A stretch of 64,000 nucleotides of DNA from Prostheceraeus crozeri (lineage: Eukaryota > Platyhelminthes > Polycladida > Euryleptidae): NCBI GenBank assembly GCA_907163375.1, contig CAJQUW010003048.1, positions 32,647 through 96,646 on the forward strand, written 5' to 3'. The notes below the pieces were generated by a model. That model was not told the origin of the DNA. It did not search any database and saw nothing but the letters and a program-made list of their open reading frames with translations. Positions 42,480 to 55,003 of this stretch are shown piece by piece; within the stretch, counting starts at the first letter, position 1; each line of letters begins with the position of its first letter. The position numbers and the translations under genes were made by a program.

Positions 42480-44893
42480 ACTAAATTCATGTTTTATTAC
42501 TAAATGACTAAATTCATTCTCCTATTTCCCTCAGCGCTAACATTCTCAATTTGTGCTTAAAACTGAATATCTTTTTGCCTTGTCTATCCCGATGCTACAT
42601 GCAAGTGAGCCGACTTTGACAAGATCAAGCCACTGCTAATCGCACATCCCAGGTTTCCACCACATTAACATGCATTTATGCTTTATAATAACATATCAAC
42701 TATCCTACTCACGCTCTGGGCTAATAAGACTTTTTCCGGGTTTTTTGAACACCTAACTCTGATATGCGCTCACAAACTTTATTCTGCTTTTCATCTTAGT
42801 CAAATGTAGATTCGATGAAATCTCTAGAGAATGAACTATTTAAGTAGGATGTAGATTCTCGTATTACACATATCTTACACACAAGGTAGCCTGCATTTAT
42901 TATTCATCAGGGAAATATAGAATGGTGCGAATACGGTAGTCTCAAATCAAGCAATTCATTGTCGCACTTAAAAATAAACCTGAACCACTCATAGGTGAAA
43001 TGAGATGGCTCCTATTGAAAGTCTATCTCTTTTGTGATTATTCTTGAAACTCAACAATTGTGACACTCCACATAATCAAACTGATCTACTTGTCATGCCA
43101 TGAATTCTTGATATATTAAACGCTGGCCGACCGGTTCCTGCTCACGGTAGGCTATATTAAAGCTCGCATTTGAAGTTCATAAAGCAATGAAGCATGGTTA
43201 GACATCAAAAGTGCTCTAAATTAAAAGTATGGCAGTTAATAGCGTCCTTACGGTCATTAATGACTTGTCGCATTTCCAAATAGCAATAATGTTCATTTCA
43301 CACGTCGAAAATATCGGCACTTCTTGATAGATCGGAACCACCGATCTCTGGCAGTCTAGTCCAACGTACTGCCAAGTAGCAACTGACCTATCTACGAGCG
43401 ACTATAAAACCGAAGTCCTCAAATGAAGAATCCCCGGAACAGAGCCAAGTGCTTTCATTCTCCGACAAAAACGCTGTATTAAACGTCAAGTTTATAATTT
43501 ATGAAGATACCAGTGATGAAAGGCAAGGGATCTCAGTCCACACCAGCAACAAAGACTGCTAATGACATTCTTAAGCGTCCGATCTGCGATGTTAATTCAA
43601 AGATGACAACATAGAGAAACTATATTAGTCATAATAGAAACGCAGTATTAATTACATATCCAATGTGATAGCAGATTTGATTCCATTTAATGAATGTTTT
43701 ATATACATATGAGCTGCGCATTTTTCACTGTTGGAGAAATTGCGAAGGAATTAATTGTCAAAATTGCAATATAAAAGGAAAAATAATATTTAGAAATCCT
43801 TTGAGTTACTGCCTTTTACGCTAGTTTGGAGAGGTAATGTGTTTAGTTAGCTTTGAAGAAAGTGACTTTTACTGCAAGGGAGAGGACTTATGAAAAGGAA
43901 CATCTTCTTTTTTTACCCATTTCATGTCAAAAATGCTTGATGCAGAAGGAGTAATCAATTACAATAATTATTAATTAATAAAAATAATTAATTTGCAACT
44001 TAATAGCTCCACCAATCAGATAAAAGCAAAGCGTTGTCGTTTATTGAATGTACTGTCATAAGGTAAAAGCATTTTAGCTACAAACAATTTTGCTAAGCTT
44101 ACGCACTTGAAAACTCAGCCAGGAAACAGAATCATTTCAAATGTTCAAGTGAATGAGACTTTAATTACAATGCTAAATAACGTTTCCTTGGCAATCAACA
44201 TAATTTCCTTCTAAGTTAAACGTTTCAATATTCTTAGCGGAAAATGTCATATTTGGTATCTAATAAACTTCATAGGATCTCTAGCATCGCATAGATACCA
44301 TACCTGTTAACGTATGCAAGACCGAATGAGGTTGCTTTTTTTTGATAAATTTGGTGTGTGATTTTATAGAAATGATGATTAAAGTTATTCATTTGTTTCG
44401 CAAATATTCTTTCTTGTAATCCTCAAAAACATTTCAAAAACAAAGTTTATATTTAGAAATATGTTGCCAAACTAACGCAACAGCTGACATCTATGTGTTG
44501 CACTACCAGCTGTGAATATCACTGTAACTGGCTCTCACTGAAGAACTGTGGAAGATTGATTACCGCAATAATTTCATGCTTACCTGGACAACGACTGTGA
44601 TTGACATTGGATTATCGCGCATTAAGACAATCAACATATCAAATTTGATATTCCGACAGCATTACTTATTGATGTGGGTGAAAGTTATAGAAATGCGAGG
44701 TGCGTGAGAAACCCACTGATTGCGGGTGTCATCAGCAAAATGCGGGTGACTTGACAGTCATGAGAGACAAACAGTATGTGAACACAGAAATGATTTCCAA
44801 AACTTAATTTTTAAATAATTGATTACAATATTTTAGACCTCAATAACACAATCTCTATAAAAAATGAAAGCTTTGCTTTCAACATTTTCACTA
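42480..44893. other. Intergenic, nothing recognised
   Basis: 2.4 kb of AT-rich DNA with no ORF worth noting, no repeat partner in the window and no RNA gene. Confidence 0.45.
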
Positions 44894-44901
44894 TATGCGA
44901 C

Positions 44902-45000
44902 CATAGAGTAAGTGTATTAGGTAGAGTGGCAACTCAGCATTTATTAAATCCTCAATGTGTATACAGTTTCGATTTCATTGAATGGATTTGAGTTGGAGCC
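44902..45000 (+). repeat. CATAGAGTA-family MITE fragment
   Basis: Begins CATAGAGTAAGTGTATTAGG and continues to CAGTTTCGATTTCATTGAAT, the left end of the family, preceded by TATGCGAC. It breaks off where another repeat starts (CCCAGTGGAAAAATT at 45005, also seen inverted at 51935-51952). Confidence 0.65.
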
Positions 45001-45209
45001 CACCCAGTGGAAAAATTGGTTTCGGCGCAATATCATCCATCTGATGTTGGCCCGACAAACAAAGTGGCCCAGAGCATTTGTATCGACCCAACGTCAGTTG
45101 CCAACACTCACCCAATACGCGCCCAATACACGCCAACGCTCACCCGACACCGATCAAAATTTTGTTTTATATACTGCTGTTTAATTCGTCAGTAGTATAC
45201 TTGTGTGCC

Positions 45210-45849
45210 CATAGAGTAACTATGTTAGGTTGAGTGGCAACTCCGCATACACTTTCGATTTTATTAAATGAACTCAAGGGAGATACAATCGGAATTGTTT
45301 CAAAATGTGAGATATACAAATTTATGCAGTTTTGAAGAAATTACAACGGAAATCACTGATCATGATAGGGGAGCAGAATAAAAAGATATTATTTTACTGA
45401 TTGTCCGTGTCATGACAGCCTCGGAGAGGTGTTATTTGTTCAATTGGCAACTCGATAACCTGCTATTGCTTTCATGAATTAGAAATATGGAATCTCAGGC
45501 AAGAAAGCACAATAAAATGTCGACTTTTTCATGAAAACTTCCATTATAAAACGAATCATGAAATTCCCATGATAATCAGCTTGATTTCCGCTCAGTTAGG
45601 ATGCTTTAGCAAACATTCATTCCTTTTGATATCCAACTTGTTGCATACTACTTGCATAGAGGAGTCATCTCGGTAGTATATAAATTGGCAAAATTTTGAC
45701 TTTTTTTAGAACTGCTCAAATAATTTTTTGAACTACGGGAATCTTATCTCCACAAGAAGCTAAATCTTTTCATATAAAAATTTTCACTGTATACAGATAC
45801 TTTTTTGAGTCGACACTCTACCTATATACGAGTATATCCCTACTCTTAG
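45210..45849 (+). mobile_element. CATAGAGTA-family MITE, complete copy
   Basis: 640 bp. The left end is CATAGAGTAACTATGTTAGG; the right end, read on the minus strand, is ..AAGAGTAGGGATATACTCG. The subterminal blocks GAGTGGCAACTC and GAGTGTCGACTC mirror each other. Flanks TGTGTGCC (45202-45209) and TGTGTACC (45850-45857) form a 7/8 target duplication. Non-coding, hAT-like by duplication length. Confidence 0.75.
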
Positions 45850-46200
45850 TGTGTACCCTTTGTGTATTATAGCAAAAAGAATATCATTAATTTGATATTA
45901 CCATGGAACCTCTTACTTCTCCTCCTTCCTCCTCTTCCTTGCTTTCTTTTCACCCATGAAACAAGAGCGGAACAACGAGAACAACTGTACTTCACTTCAA
46001 TATTTATTACAGCATATTTCATACAGCACACGAATTACCACAGGCGCCTCTCCACAGTTGCGGTCATTCGCGTAAAGTAGGCCTAAATGGGACCCTTCAC
46101 CTCTGGTTCCTCGACGTTCTCAGCGACTTGCTGAGGAAGTTAAACATGATTCTAACAAATGAGAAACATTTTCAAACACATTTATTTGTTAACATTACCA
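45850..46200 (+). repeat. Segmental duplicate, inverted partner of 37829-38177
   Basis: See the partner for shared words. An ORF here (45862-46080) has its mirror at 37947-38135, but the sequence is low-complexity (CTTCTCCTCC runs) and I see no coding evidence. Confidence 0.75.
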
Positions 46201-46209
46201 ATTTCGCAA

Positions 46210-48204
46210 TTTCCTGATAAATCTTATTTTCGACATATCCAATACAATTAGGCCTGCATTAAATGATACAACTCTCAACTTTGTCCTGAGATAGGGCTTG
46301 GAAGAGAAGAAGGTCTAATATTCTATTCTAAAGGCATGGACTCCTAGATATATAACACGTGGACTGTCAGCCAAAATGTCAGGTGTGCATCAGGGGCGAA
46401 TCTCTTGTTCATTATGTTACAAAGCAAATGTTTTTTTTAAATTGACATGAGCATAATAAGTAAAATTTATTTTTCCGCTAATAACGACAAATTCTCTCTA
46501 TCAAGAATATACATTCTCACTTGAGCTGTGCGTTCGGTAAATATTCGAGGAAAGATATAATAGCGCAGGCCCATGCATTCCAAATACTTTTAAGTGTATT
46601 TATTTTGAGATCGCTCTTTTGAAATCAGATATATATGTTTCATTTCTTGAGCCAGATGCCTAGCCATACAATTCTCACAATATTTAAATTTGAGGGTATT
46701 ATGCTCAGAAAAATTACGCGATCTTGGCCCAATGTACAAAATGAAATTGAAAGGTATGAAAAATGTCATTTTCCTGAGATTCTGTTTTGTATGTAAAATG
46801 CATGTGCATGTATGCATTGCATGTCAGCCATTTAATCAGTTATTTAATTTGTCACATAGGGGTTGTCTGTAAATCCCTATCGCACCATTAACATAGTGGT
46901 TTCAAAAGAATAGAAGAAAACTTAAGAACGATTAAATACAACTTCATGTATCAATTCTGCAACTTTCATACAGCATCATATAGACTTTTATCATGTCAGA
47001 AATCACAGTGGACTGGACACATAAGCAATGCCTTTATCATTCATAAAATCCATTGATCGTGAAGCAGCGTCGTCTTTGCAGTTTAATTGTCTGAATGAAC
47101 TTTACCACAGTAGGCCTATATTCGACTATTCGACTTTTTTGCAGTTTATTTCATATATCATTTGTAAAACCTCATTCCCATTGTTCGAATAATTTTGCAT
47201 GTTGTATAGGCAGGAGAATTTAACAAGAAGTGCTGTCAGTCATTTATGTATGATTAAGCTGTTGCATTGCTAGAATACAGAAAGAAAGCTGTTTCTCATT
47301 CACTCGATGCACACAGGTTGTGCGTGACATATTGTGTCCTCTTTGATTCAAGATACAAAGAAGACTAATAACATCACAAGTTCAGATTAAAAACTTTTTG
47401 TCCACTTTTCAACTAGAATCAACTAACTTTTTTCGTCAATTCTCCTGATTTTAATCTGTATGCTCTAAAGAACATTTCGCACGAGTCACATTTTTGGATA
47501 TTCAAAACATACAAGTGTCCGTCACATAATGATTAGGAGTCCATGTCTAAAGGTCTCAATTTGTATTTGCCTTGTTTATTGAGTCTTAAGATATCTACTG
47601 ATTTTCTTTACCGTATTATTTCTTCATTTATGATTGTATGCGTTATATAGACAACTATCGTTTATTGAATAGAGATCTATAATAATAATAAAATAATATA
47701 ATTATAAGAATAAATTGCTTAATACTATTATCATTATTTGTTTTTGTAATTTGAATCTAATGCAGGAATTAGAGTAAATAGATTTCTGACGGTTCATTTC
47801 AATATTTTGCGTCGTTCGCAGTGTCTTGAGCCAGTTCGGACATTCTAAATTTTAAAAAAGTTATGATATTTAATATATCAATTTTTGAATGGAATTCTCA
47901 ATTTTTGCCAAATATTTTTATAGTGATAAGTTGAAACTGTCTTTATTATTTTATAGTTTTAATCTATTGTTGTCTATTTCGATCATCATCAGTAGAAAAT
48001 TAAGTATAGACTATAAAACTACACTGCATGCGTTTCTACACCAAAACCTGGATGCAGCGTATGAGACGAAAACATTTCACTTCGATTGATGATTGTGAGA
48101 ACTGCTGAAGTTTCAGAAAACTCAGCATGCAATGAGTTGCTGACTCTCCGAAAGTGCACATTTTGCTTATGAAGGATCTGCAAATATTGCATTTAGAATC
48201 TTGC
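46210..48204. other. Intergenic, nothing recognised
   Basis: About 2 kb of AT-rich sequence, with a very AT-rich patch at 47640-47720. Small ORFs at 46590-46872 overlap on opposite strands and look like chance. Confidence 0.45.
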
Positions 48205-48305
48205 ACATAATGAAGTACAATAAAAGAAAAATCAAGTCATTACATCGTTCGATCGCGCCAACGAGAAAATCTCCTACTTCAAGCAGCTGGTTCGCGCTCG
48301 CCACC

Positions 48306-48429
48306 CAATGTTGCTACCATTTCTCGAAGCGACAATCATAGCATCATTGCGGCCGGTTTTATGTGTCCAGAAGCAAACTGTATTAACGCTCGCTCTTCCA
48401 TGGCAGTGACTTCAACTCCGTCCTTTCTT
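48306..48429 (+). repeat. Upstream pseudo-LTR of the Penelope-like element
   Basis: 124 bp matching 50631-50754 with about five differences. One frame gives LLPFLEATIIASLRPVLCVQ, then KQTVLTLALPWQ and a stop, which looks like the C-terminus of the PLE protein. This confirms it derives from the 3' end of a preceding tandem copy. Confidence 0.8.
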
Positions 48430-48483
48430 TCATTTTAACTGTATATAATGACTTGATTTTTCTTTTATTGTACGCGTTCCGAA

Positions 48484-50663
48484 GTGTTGCCCGAAAAGAA
48501 TCGGCGAAAGGCCTCGCAACTAATGACATTGTTTTTTCTTATCTTTATTACCAATACGATTACGGCCAACAAGTGTTTCAACCGACTAAAGGACATTTCA
48601 CCATCATGCGCCAAAACTTTGAATAAAGTTTTGACGGCGCGTTGCCGCTTGGCAAAATGGCGACTCCAAGAGCAATTCTACGAACGGTGCTTGGACGAAT
48701 CTCTTGTACCTCCTGACGTGCAGCGCAAGGTCGCTTACGGGGCCTCCAAAGCACTGCCAACACTCCGACGACCTCCGAATGGGGATGGAAAGCCAAATTC
48801 GCTTTCTTACTGAACACAAGCACGTTGTCTACCTGCTCGATCTAGTCTCTCTTATTAAATTCTCTAAGCTTAGTACTCAAGCGGTCAACAATTGCCGCAA
48901 AAAAGTCAGCATTTCTTTGAGTTATAAGTATAAAAATTCCATACCTTGGATTGAAGATAAATCCTATCCTTCTCCTTTGAATAAGCATATAATTAATCTT
49001 TCGTCTCATAATTTAAATAAAATTGAAACCCAGGCTCTAAGTCGTGGCCTAAAATTCAGCATTCCGTCTAAGCCTCACCAACCGAGTGTGGATGCCGAAT
49101 TTGAAAGTTATTTTCACCAACTCCAGTCCACCAGTGCAGTAGAAGAGCATCTTCCAAAACAAAAAGCTGAGTTAGTTTCTACTGCTAAGAATTTTTCTAA
49201 AAGACACTTCACTAAAAGTCCTATAGATAAAAATCAGATGAACGCCCTAAAATCACTAAAGCAAAATAAGGATCTTGTCATCGCTAGTCCCGACAAAGGA
49301 AATGCAGTCGTCTTAATGAACAAGTCCGACTATGTTGAGAAGATGCAAGACATTTTGAATGATTCTAATAAATTCGAAGTTGATAATTTCGGGATCGACC
49401 TGACACCTAAAATCGAAAAACAAATTAACGAAGCCATTTCAGAACTAACTAGGAATCAAATAATCACTAATGCGGAGTCCAACATATTGAAAAGTCGTGG
49501 CACCGTCATACCTCGGATGTATGGGCTCCCTAAGCTTCATAAAGAAGGGATACCGTTACGACCTATTCTTAGTATGGTTAAATCGCCATATCACAAATTA
49601 GCTAGGTGGCTCGTTGATATCCTCGCGCCCTTTCGTGAAGCAGTATGCAATCATACTCTAAAAGATTCGTTTGATTTTATCAATCGCATTCGCTCTATAG
49701 ATTTAAGTGGCAAAATATTTTGTTCGTTTGATGTCACATCACTCTTTACCAACGTGCCTCTGGTGGAAACCGTTGAATTCATAGAAGTTATTAAACACAC
49801 ATGTAACATTGACATTAGACTAGATATTAAAAAGCTGAAGTCCCTCATTCTTTTGTGCTGTAGTAAAATCCAATTCAAATTCAACAACAAATTATATTTT
49901 CAAAAAGATGGCGTCGCCATGGGTAGCCCTCTCGGTCCCTGCTTAGCTGACATTTTATGGGTAATGCTGAAAATCATCTTTTCAAAATTAGTCAGTGCTA
50001 TAGCCCGATGCACTATTTTCGCTACGTAGATGACACCTTTGTTGTCTTTAATGATGAAAATCACATCACTAAATTCGCCTCCATGATAGATAGCGTTCAT
50101 CCTAATCTTCATTTTACTAAAGAATCGGCTGAGGCCGGAAAACTTCCCTTTCTGGATGTGTTAGTCATAAAAAACAACGACAATTCTTTATCGACCTGTA
50201 TTCATAGAAAAACGACGTGGACAGGTCTTTACCTTCATTTCTTTAGCTTTGTTCCTACTTCTTACAAAAGAAATTTAGTAAAAATCTTTTTGATCGTGCG
50301 AGACGGATCTGCAGCTCCGAGAATCTCAATGCTGAAATAAAGTTTCTCTTTGAAACTTTACGCGATAATGGCTATCCATCTTCATTCATCGAAAAGTACA
50401 GCCTGCAAAGGCAAAGAGAAGCTGTTACTGGACCTCAAAAGAAGCCAGCTTACCTGATGGTTCCGTATTTGGGAGAACAGTTCTCAAGCGAAGTGAGAAT
50501 GAGAGTCCGTGCTGCAACCGCTCTGGCGTTCTATGCCATCGAGCCGAAGATCGTCTTCTCCACCACCAAGATTCCAGCTCGCCCACTCAAGGATCCGCTG
50601 CCGCCGACCTGTGCCTCCGACATCGTTTACCAATGTTGCTACCATTTCTCGAAGCGACAATGA
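48484..50663 (+). pseudogene. Penelope-like reverse transcriptase, frameshifted, endonuclease deleted
   Basis: Several frames must be joined: 48484-48813, 48704-50029, 49957-50340 and 50457-50663. The longest (441 codons) has the N-terminal PLE region and RT fingers (VIASPDKGNAVVLMNKSDY, MYGLPKLHKEGIPLRPILS), motif A (FCSFDVTSLFTNVPL) and motif B (DGVAMGSPLGPCLADI). After a frameshift near 49965-50010 comes motif C (FRYVDDTFVVF), then ...LPFLDVLV. A second shift near 50275 precedes the connector to CASDIVYQC, where the GIY-YIG endonuclease should begin; there the frame jumps into the 3' end. The RT core is well preserved, yet the copy is inactive. Confidence 0.85.
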
Positions 50664-50766
50664 TAGCATCATTGCGGCCGGTTTTATGTGTCCAGAAGCA
50701 AACTGTATTAACGCTCGCTCTTCCGTGACAGTGACTTCAACTCTGTCCTTTCTTACATAATGAAGT

Positions 50767-51870
50767 GATGAATTGCGTATCTTTGAGTATGTACCAGAGA
50801 ATTCGATTAATTTGCAGCAGGGAATGGAGCAGAAGACCACAGAGAAGATTGGACAGAATGAATAGCGGATTATACACTTCTACAAGAAAAACCCAACATG
50901 ATTTAAACATTGTTGCAAATATACTCCTTTATTGATATTTATTTCATACACACAAACATCGAAAAACACTTGTTCGTTGGTACCGGTACCGTAAATTTTG
51001 CAAGATAACTAATACGAAGTATAGTAAGTGGCTATTTTTTTGTTGGTATTAAATACTTAAGTGTAAATAGTCTATGATGTGATACTAACCAATTCTATTC
51101 ATCTGTCATGTAGGAATCTACAAAAGAATAAACGGCATTTTCGCCGAATATATTAATGTCATTGTCAATGGATAAAACTCCGTGGATGTAATAGGTCATT
51201 TGGTCCTTCCACAACTTCATAATTATATGACTTATTATATCAAGAACAAGATTTTCTACTCCATGTTTCCTCAGTCGTAGCCAGCATGCAAAATATTCTT
51301 TTCATGAAATATGTTAGTCGTCTATCAGGCATATTCCTCCATTCTATTTCCATAATCAATGTTATCGTTGATTATGGGAAATGTAAACATGTAAACTTTT
51401 ATAAGATGACAGTCAACTAATGCATATAGGCCCCTACAGAAGGCACAATAGGCTTCGATTTTACAGTTATTGGAAAACTTAGTTATATGACACATATGCA
51501 GTCAATGACTTACCTATTGCTTATTCACAAAATTGGACTTCGGTGAATTGAACAAAATTGGAAGGGAGAAGATTGCACACAAACAGTCACAATGAATGGT
51601 AGAGAAAGTGAAGAGAAAATGATCCAAGTTTGCATGCGAAATTGACGTCATCTCAGTGGTGATGCATGGGAAAGTTCTCAGTGTTTAGGGAATGATGATG
51701 GGAGAAGCGAGAGGCGAACTTTGGGTGGCGAGAGAAGTTTCCCTTGTTCATCACTTTCCACGTTTCCGCCTGCACGATCGGCACTTGAAAGGGAAGTTTC
51801 ATAACTGTCGCAAATGTATCGGGAGCACCAAGTTACGCCGACATGAGAGACAAATGATCACACGCTGTCA
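50767..51870. other. Intergenic, nothing recognised
   Basis: No domain-bearing ORF. A small IR (CATAATCAATG...CGTTGATTATG at about 51352-51380) is present. AT-rich. Confidence 0.45.
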
Positions 51871-51934
51871 TCTCCCGACAACTGCCCAACAGCTTTCTGT
51901 CGGGCAGATATTGGCCCAGCATCATATTATCAAA

Positions 51935-52690
51935 ATTTTTCCACTGGGACAGTACCACATGTGAGATATGCAAATTTTTGCACTTCTGGAGAAATGTACA
52001 CGAATTTGACATGATAGAAAGAAGAAAGAAAAGTAATTTACAAATCCTCCATGTCATGACAACTTTGAAGAGGTAATATAGTTTGCTAAAGTAGCAACAT
52101 ATATTAGCAATTCGATGGTCACTATTACTTCATAGCTCAGCCTTATACTACAACAGGATTATTTTAATAGGATACTATAACAGGAACAAAGTGCGACTGA
52201 AAGAGAAAAACATTATATTCAAAGAAAATGATCATAATTAACTTAAAAGATGTAAATCGGTTCACATTACTATTCAGATTCAAGAAATGATGCCTTGTAA
52301 GTCAAAAAATCATGCCGCTGAAATTTGAATTAAAAATATGATATCTCAGCCAAGAAGCACAATAAGATCTCAACTTTTCCTTGAAGACTTGTAAGGACTT
52401 GCATTATAATGCAGTTCATGAAATTTCCTTGATCATCAGCTTGATTGAGATGCCTGTTAGTAAATATTCAATCCTTTTAATATCCAACTTATTTCATACT
52501 ACTTATAAAGTGGCTTTATGTCGGTAGTATATAAATACAGAAATACTTTGCAAAAATTTAGCATTTTAAATACTGCTCAAATAATTTTTTGGACCACAGG
52601 AGCGTAATCTCCGCAAAAAATTGAATGTTTTCATATACAAAGTTTCACTGTATATAAATACTTTTTTGAGTCGACACTCTACCTCGGGTG
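51935..52690 (+). repeat. CATAGAGTA-family MITE, copy truncated at both ends
   Basis: Runs from GTGAGATATGCAAATTTTTG to GAGTCGACACTCTACC at 52682, sharing the order of blocks with 45300-45830. The left start is replaced by another repeat, ending AATTTTTCCACTGGGAC, and the right terminus CTACTCTATG is missing. Confidence 0.7.
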
Positions 52691-52804
52691 GGCGGAAATT
52701 AATACCTTTCTTGAAATGTCTCTAATTCGTTAAGTGCTGTTCAGATTCGCACTATATTCAAGCCTCATGTGCATCAAGCCTATATTCTTCTATGTATGCG
52801 ACCA

Positions 52805-53614
52805 TAGAGTAGGGATATATGGGTAGAGTGTAGACTCAAAAAAGTATCTGTATACAGTGACTCAGGTTTTTGCGGAGATTACGTTCCCGTAGTTCAAAAA
52901 ATTATTTGAGCAGTTTAAAAAATTTCAAAATTCTGCAAATTGATATACTACCGACATGACGCTCCGTTATGAGTAGCATGAAACAAGTTGGATATCAAAA
53001 GGAATGAATATTTGCCAATAAGCATCCCAACTAAGCGGAAATAAAGCTAATTTGCAAGGGAATTTCATGAGCCGCAATATAATGGAAGTCTTTATGAAAA
53101 AGGCGAGATCTAACTTTGCTTTCTTATCTGAAATGTCAAGTTTTTAATTCAATTTTCACCGGCATGATTTCATGATTCACTAAATTCATGCTTCATTTCT
53201 TGAATATGAATAGTGATGTGGACCCATCTACATCTTTCAAAGTTAATTTTGATTATGTTATTTTGCTGTGTCATTGGGAGGTTGTCTGTCATATGATCAC
53301 GCTTAAGAAAACACTTGAGGTTGAGCATGAAAATAATAGCAATCTATCCAATTGATTACCTAGCAAACATTAAATGTCCAAGGCTGTCATGTCACTGAGA
53401 ATCTGTAAAATACCATCATTCCTTCTGCATTACGATCATGATCATTCAATTCCGTGGTAATTTCTTCAAACTGCAAAAATTTGCATATCTGACATTTGGT
53501 AGCAATACCCCCATTGTATTCACCTCGAGTTCATTGAATAAAATCGAAAGTGTATACACATTGGGGATTTAATAAATGCGGGGTTACCACTCAACCTAAT
53601 ATACTTACTCTATG
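52805..53614 (-). mobile_element. CATAGAGTA-family MITE, complete inverted copy
   Basis: 810 bp. Left end CATAGAGTAGGGATATATGG; right end, read on the minus strand, CATAGAGTAAGTATATTAGG. Flanked by a perfect 8-bp duplication, TATGCGAC (52797-52804 and 53615-53622). Together with the copy at 51935-52690 it forms a ~1.7-kb tail-to-tail inverted pair with a ~115-bp spacer. Confidence 0.85.
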
Positions 53615-53622
53615 TATGCGAC

Positions 53623-54520
53623 CATTATTTTTAGTTGACACTACATCCATACTCTATGAATGATATAAAAGATGATGTGTGGTTTTCACTGTTCTTTTGT
53701 TTCTTTCAAATGGATTTCAAATAATTTGAAATCGTATTTCGGCTTCAGAAGTTATTTTTAGTTTAACATACTTAATAGACCTGGAGACCACTAATCCTGA
53801 ATACAATAGTGACTTTGTCGTGTCAAATCAAATTCTGTCATGTAATGCTTAAATTATGATCTTCCTAATTAATATCTTCTTTTGAATGTAGACTTTTGCT
53901 GATCATGAGGTTTTCTATCACTATGTATGTTGTACATACTAACTGAAATTATGAAAATGCTTGATTAATATGAGTAGACTTCTTAAACAGCCTTTAAAAA
54001 TGAGAGAATGGATCTACAAGAGTTTTAGTGAATACTTTAAAAGAAATCATACCTATTTCATGAGACGGTTGCAGCTATCCTCCATGTGCTTTCTTGTGCC
54101 ATCTTTTTGGATTAAGCAACATAAGAACTGAATCTTCTTCCTTTGTGGTGAGCGTCCTGGTCAGAAATGTGTCTTTTACTTTCGCGACACAGAAGACAAA
54201 GTTTCAGAAACTTGATGAAACAATCTCCATCCAATTACAATACGTCGATGAAAAAAGGACACATGCACTGACTGGAACCTCAAATAATGCGATGACTTCG
54301 CTGACTTCCGAGGATATCTGATTCTGTGACATTTAATCTACAATTAAAGGCGCAGAATATTCTAAAAGACATCTGACACGACTTCATCTTTGCTGGAAAA
54401 AGGCCGCAGATTTCTGTGGACATGTAGTCTGGAAGACGCCTTCCGCGAAATGCTGGCAGCATGAGGTTTCCAAAAAAGAAAAGTTTCCAGTCGAACACAC
54501 TTTGAACTGAATTGAGAACA
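53623..54520. other. Intergenic, nothing recognised
   Basis: ORFs 54094-54321 and 54280-54591 (minus) show no domain. No repeat partner except the arm starting at 54521. Confidence 0.4.
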
Positions 54521-55003
54521 AAAGAACAAAAGCGCTCTCTGTGTATCCGTACTATTTGCATAACTGGTCTGTCCTTGTCTGGCTCCTTCATGTCATCATG
54601 TCATCCGCATATTTCACCAAACAGTCTTCAGAGGAGAATTGTAGATTCGACACAATGCATTTGAGCAAATGAGGACTGACTAATCATCCTTGCAGTATTC
54701 CGCCGAGTACCTTGAACAATTTTCAGAAGCATTTTGACCATCGTTCCTTTTCTAACGATTTGAGAAGCAAATCACTCTACTCGAAGCAAGATGCATGCGC
54801 TTCAACTCCAGGGCTAAAAGTGCATTTCTGCTGTAATGACTGAATCGAAAAAGGGCACATGCTGCGAAGCCATGCTGTCGGCAAGCAAATTGTTTTCCAT
54901 TACTTGCATTATAATATCATGGTTGTAACGGCGAAGCATCGACGGCACACAAGGACAGACCAGTTATGCAAATAGTACGGATACACAGAGAGCGCTTTTG
55001 TTC
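54521..55003. repeat. Inverted-repeat element with ~55-bp arms
   Basis: ACAAAAGCGCTCTCTGTGTA, then CCGTACTATTTGCATAACTG at 54530-54580, is mirrored at 54948-55000. The interior (~370 bp) has no domain. The 34-bp array begins at the outer edge of the right arm (first TTCGATGGAGGAC at 55000). Confidence 0.85.

Larger units (their letters stand above)
48217..50754 (+). mobile_element. Canonical-type Penelope-like element with pseudo-LTRs
   Basis: Flanked by a perfect 12-bp target duplication, ACATAATGAAGT (48205-48216 and 50755-50766). A 124-bp direct repeat lies at 48306-48429 and at 50631-50754, the latter reaching the very right end: these are the pseudo-LTR parts. The upstream pseudo-LTR is bordered by a 27-bp inverted repeat (48216-48242, 48446-48472). 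The main body starts at about 48473. Such tandem-plus-inverted junctions are typical of Penelope-like insertions. Confidence 0.85.

Noticed and set aside
45862-46080. Conserved gene because a similar ORF exists at 37947-38135
   Set aside because: The similarity is explained by a DNA-level inverted duplication extending beyond the ORF; the sequence is low-complexity.
54280-54591. 103-codon minus-strand ORF as a gene
   Set aside because: It overlaps the inverted-repeat arm at 54521 and has no domain or splice context.
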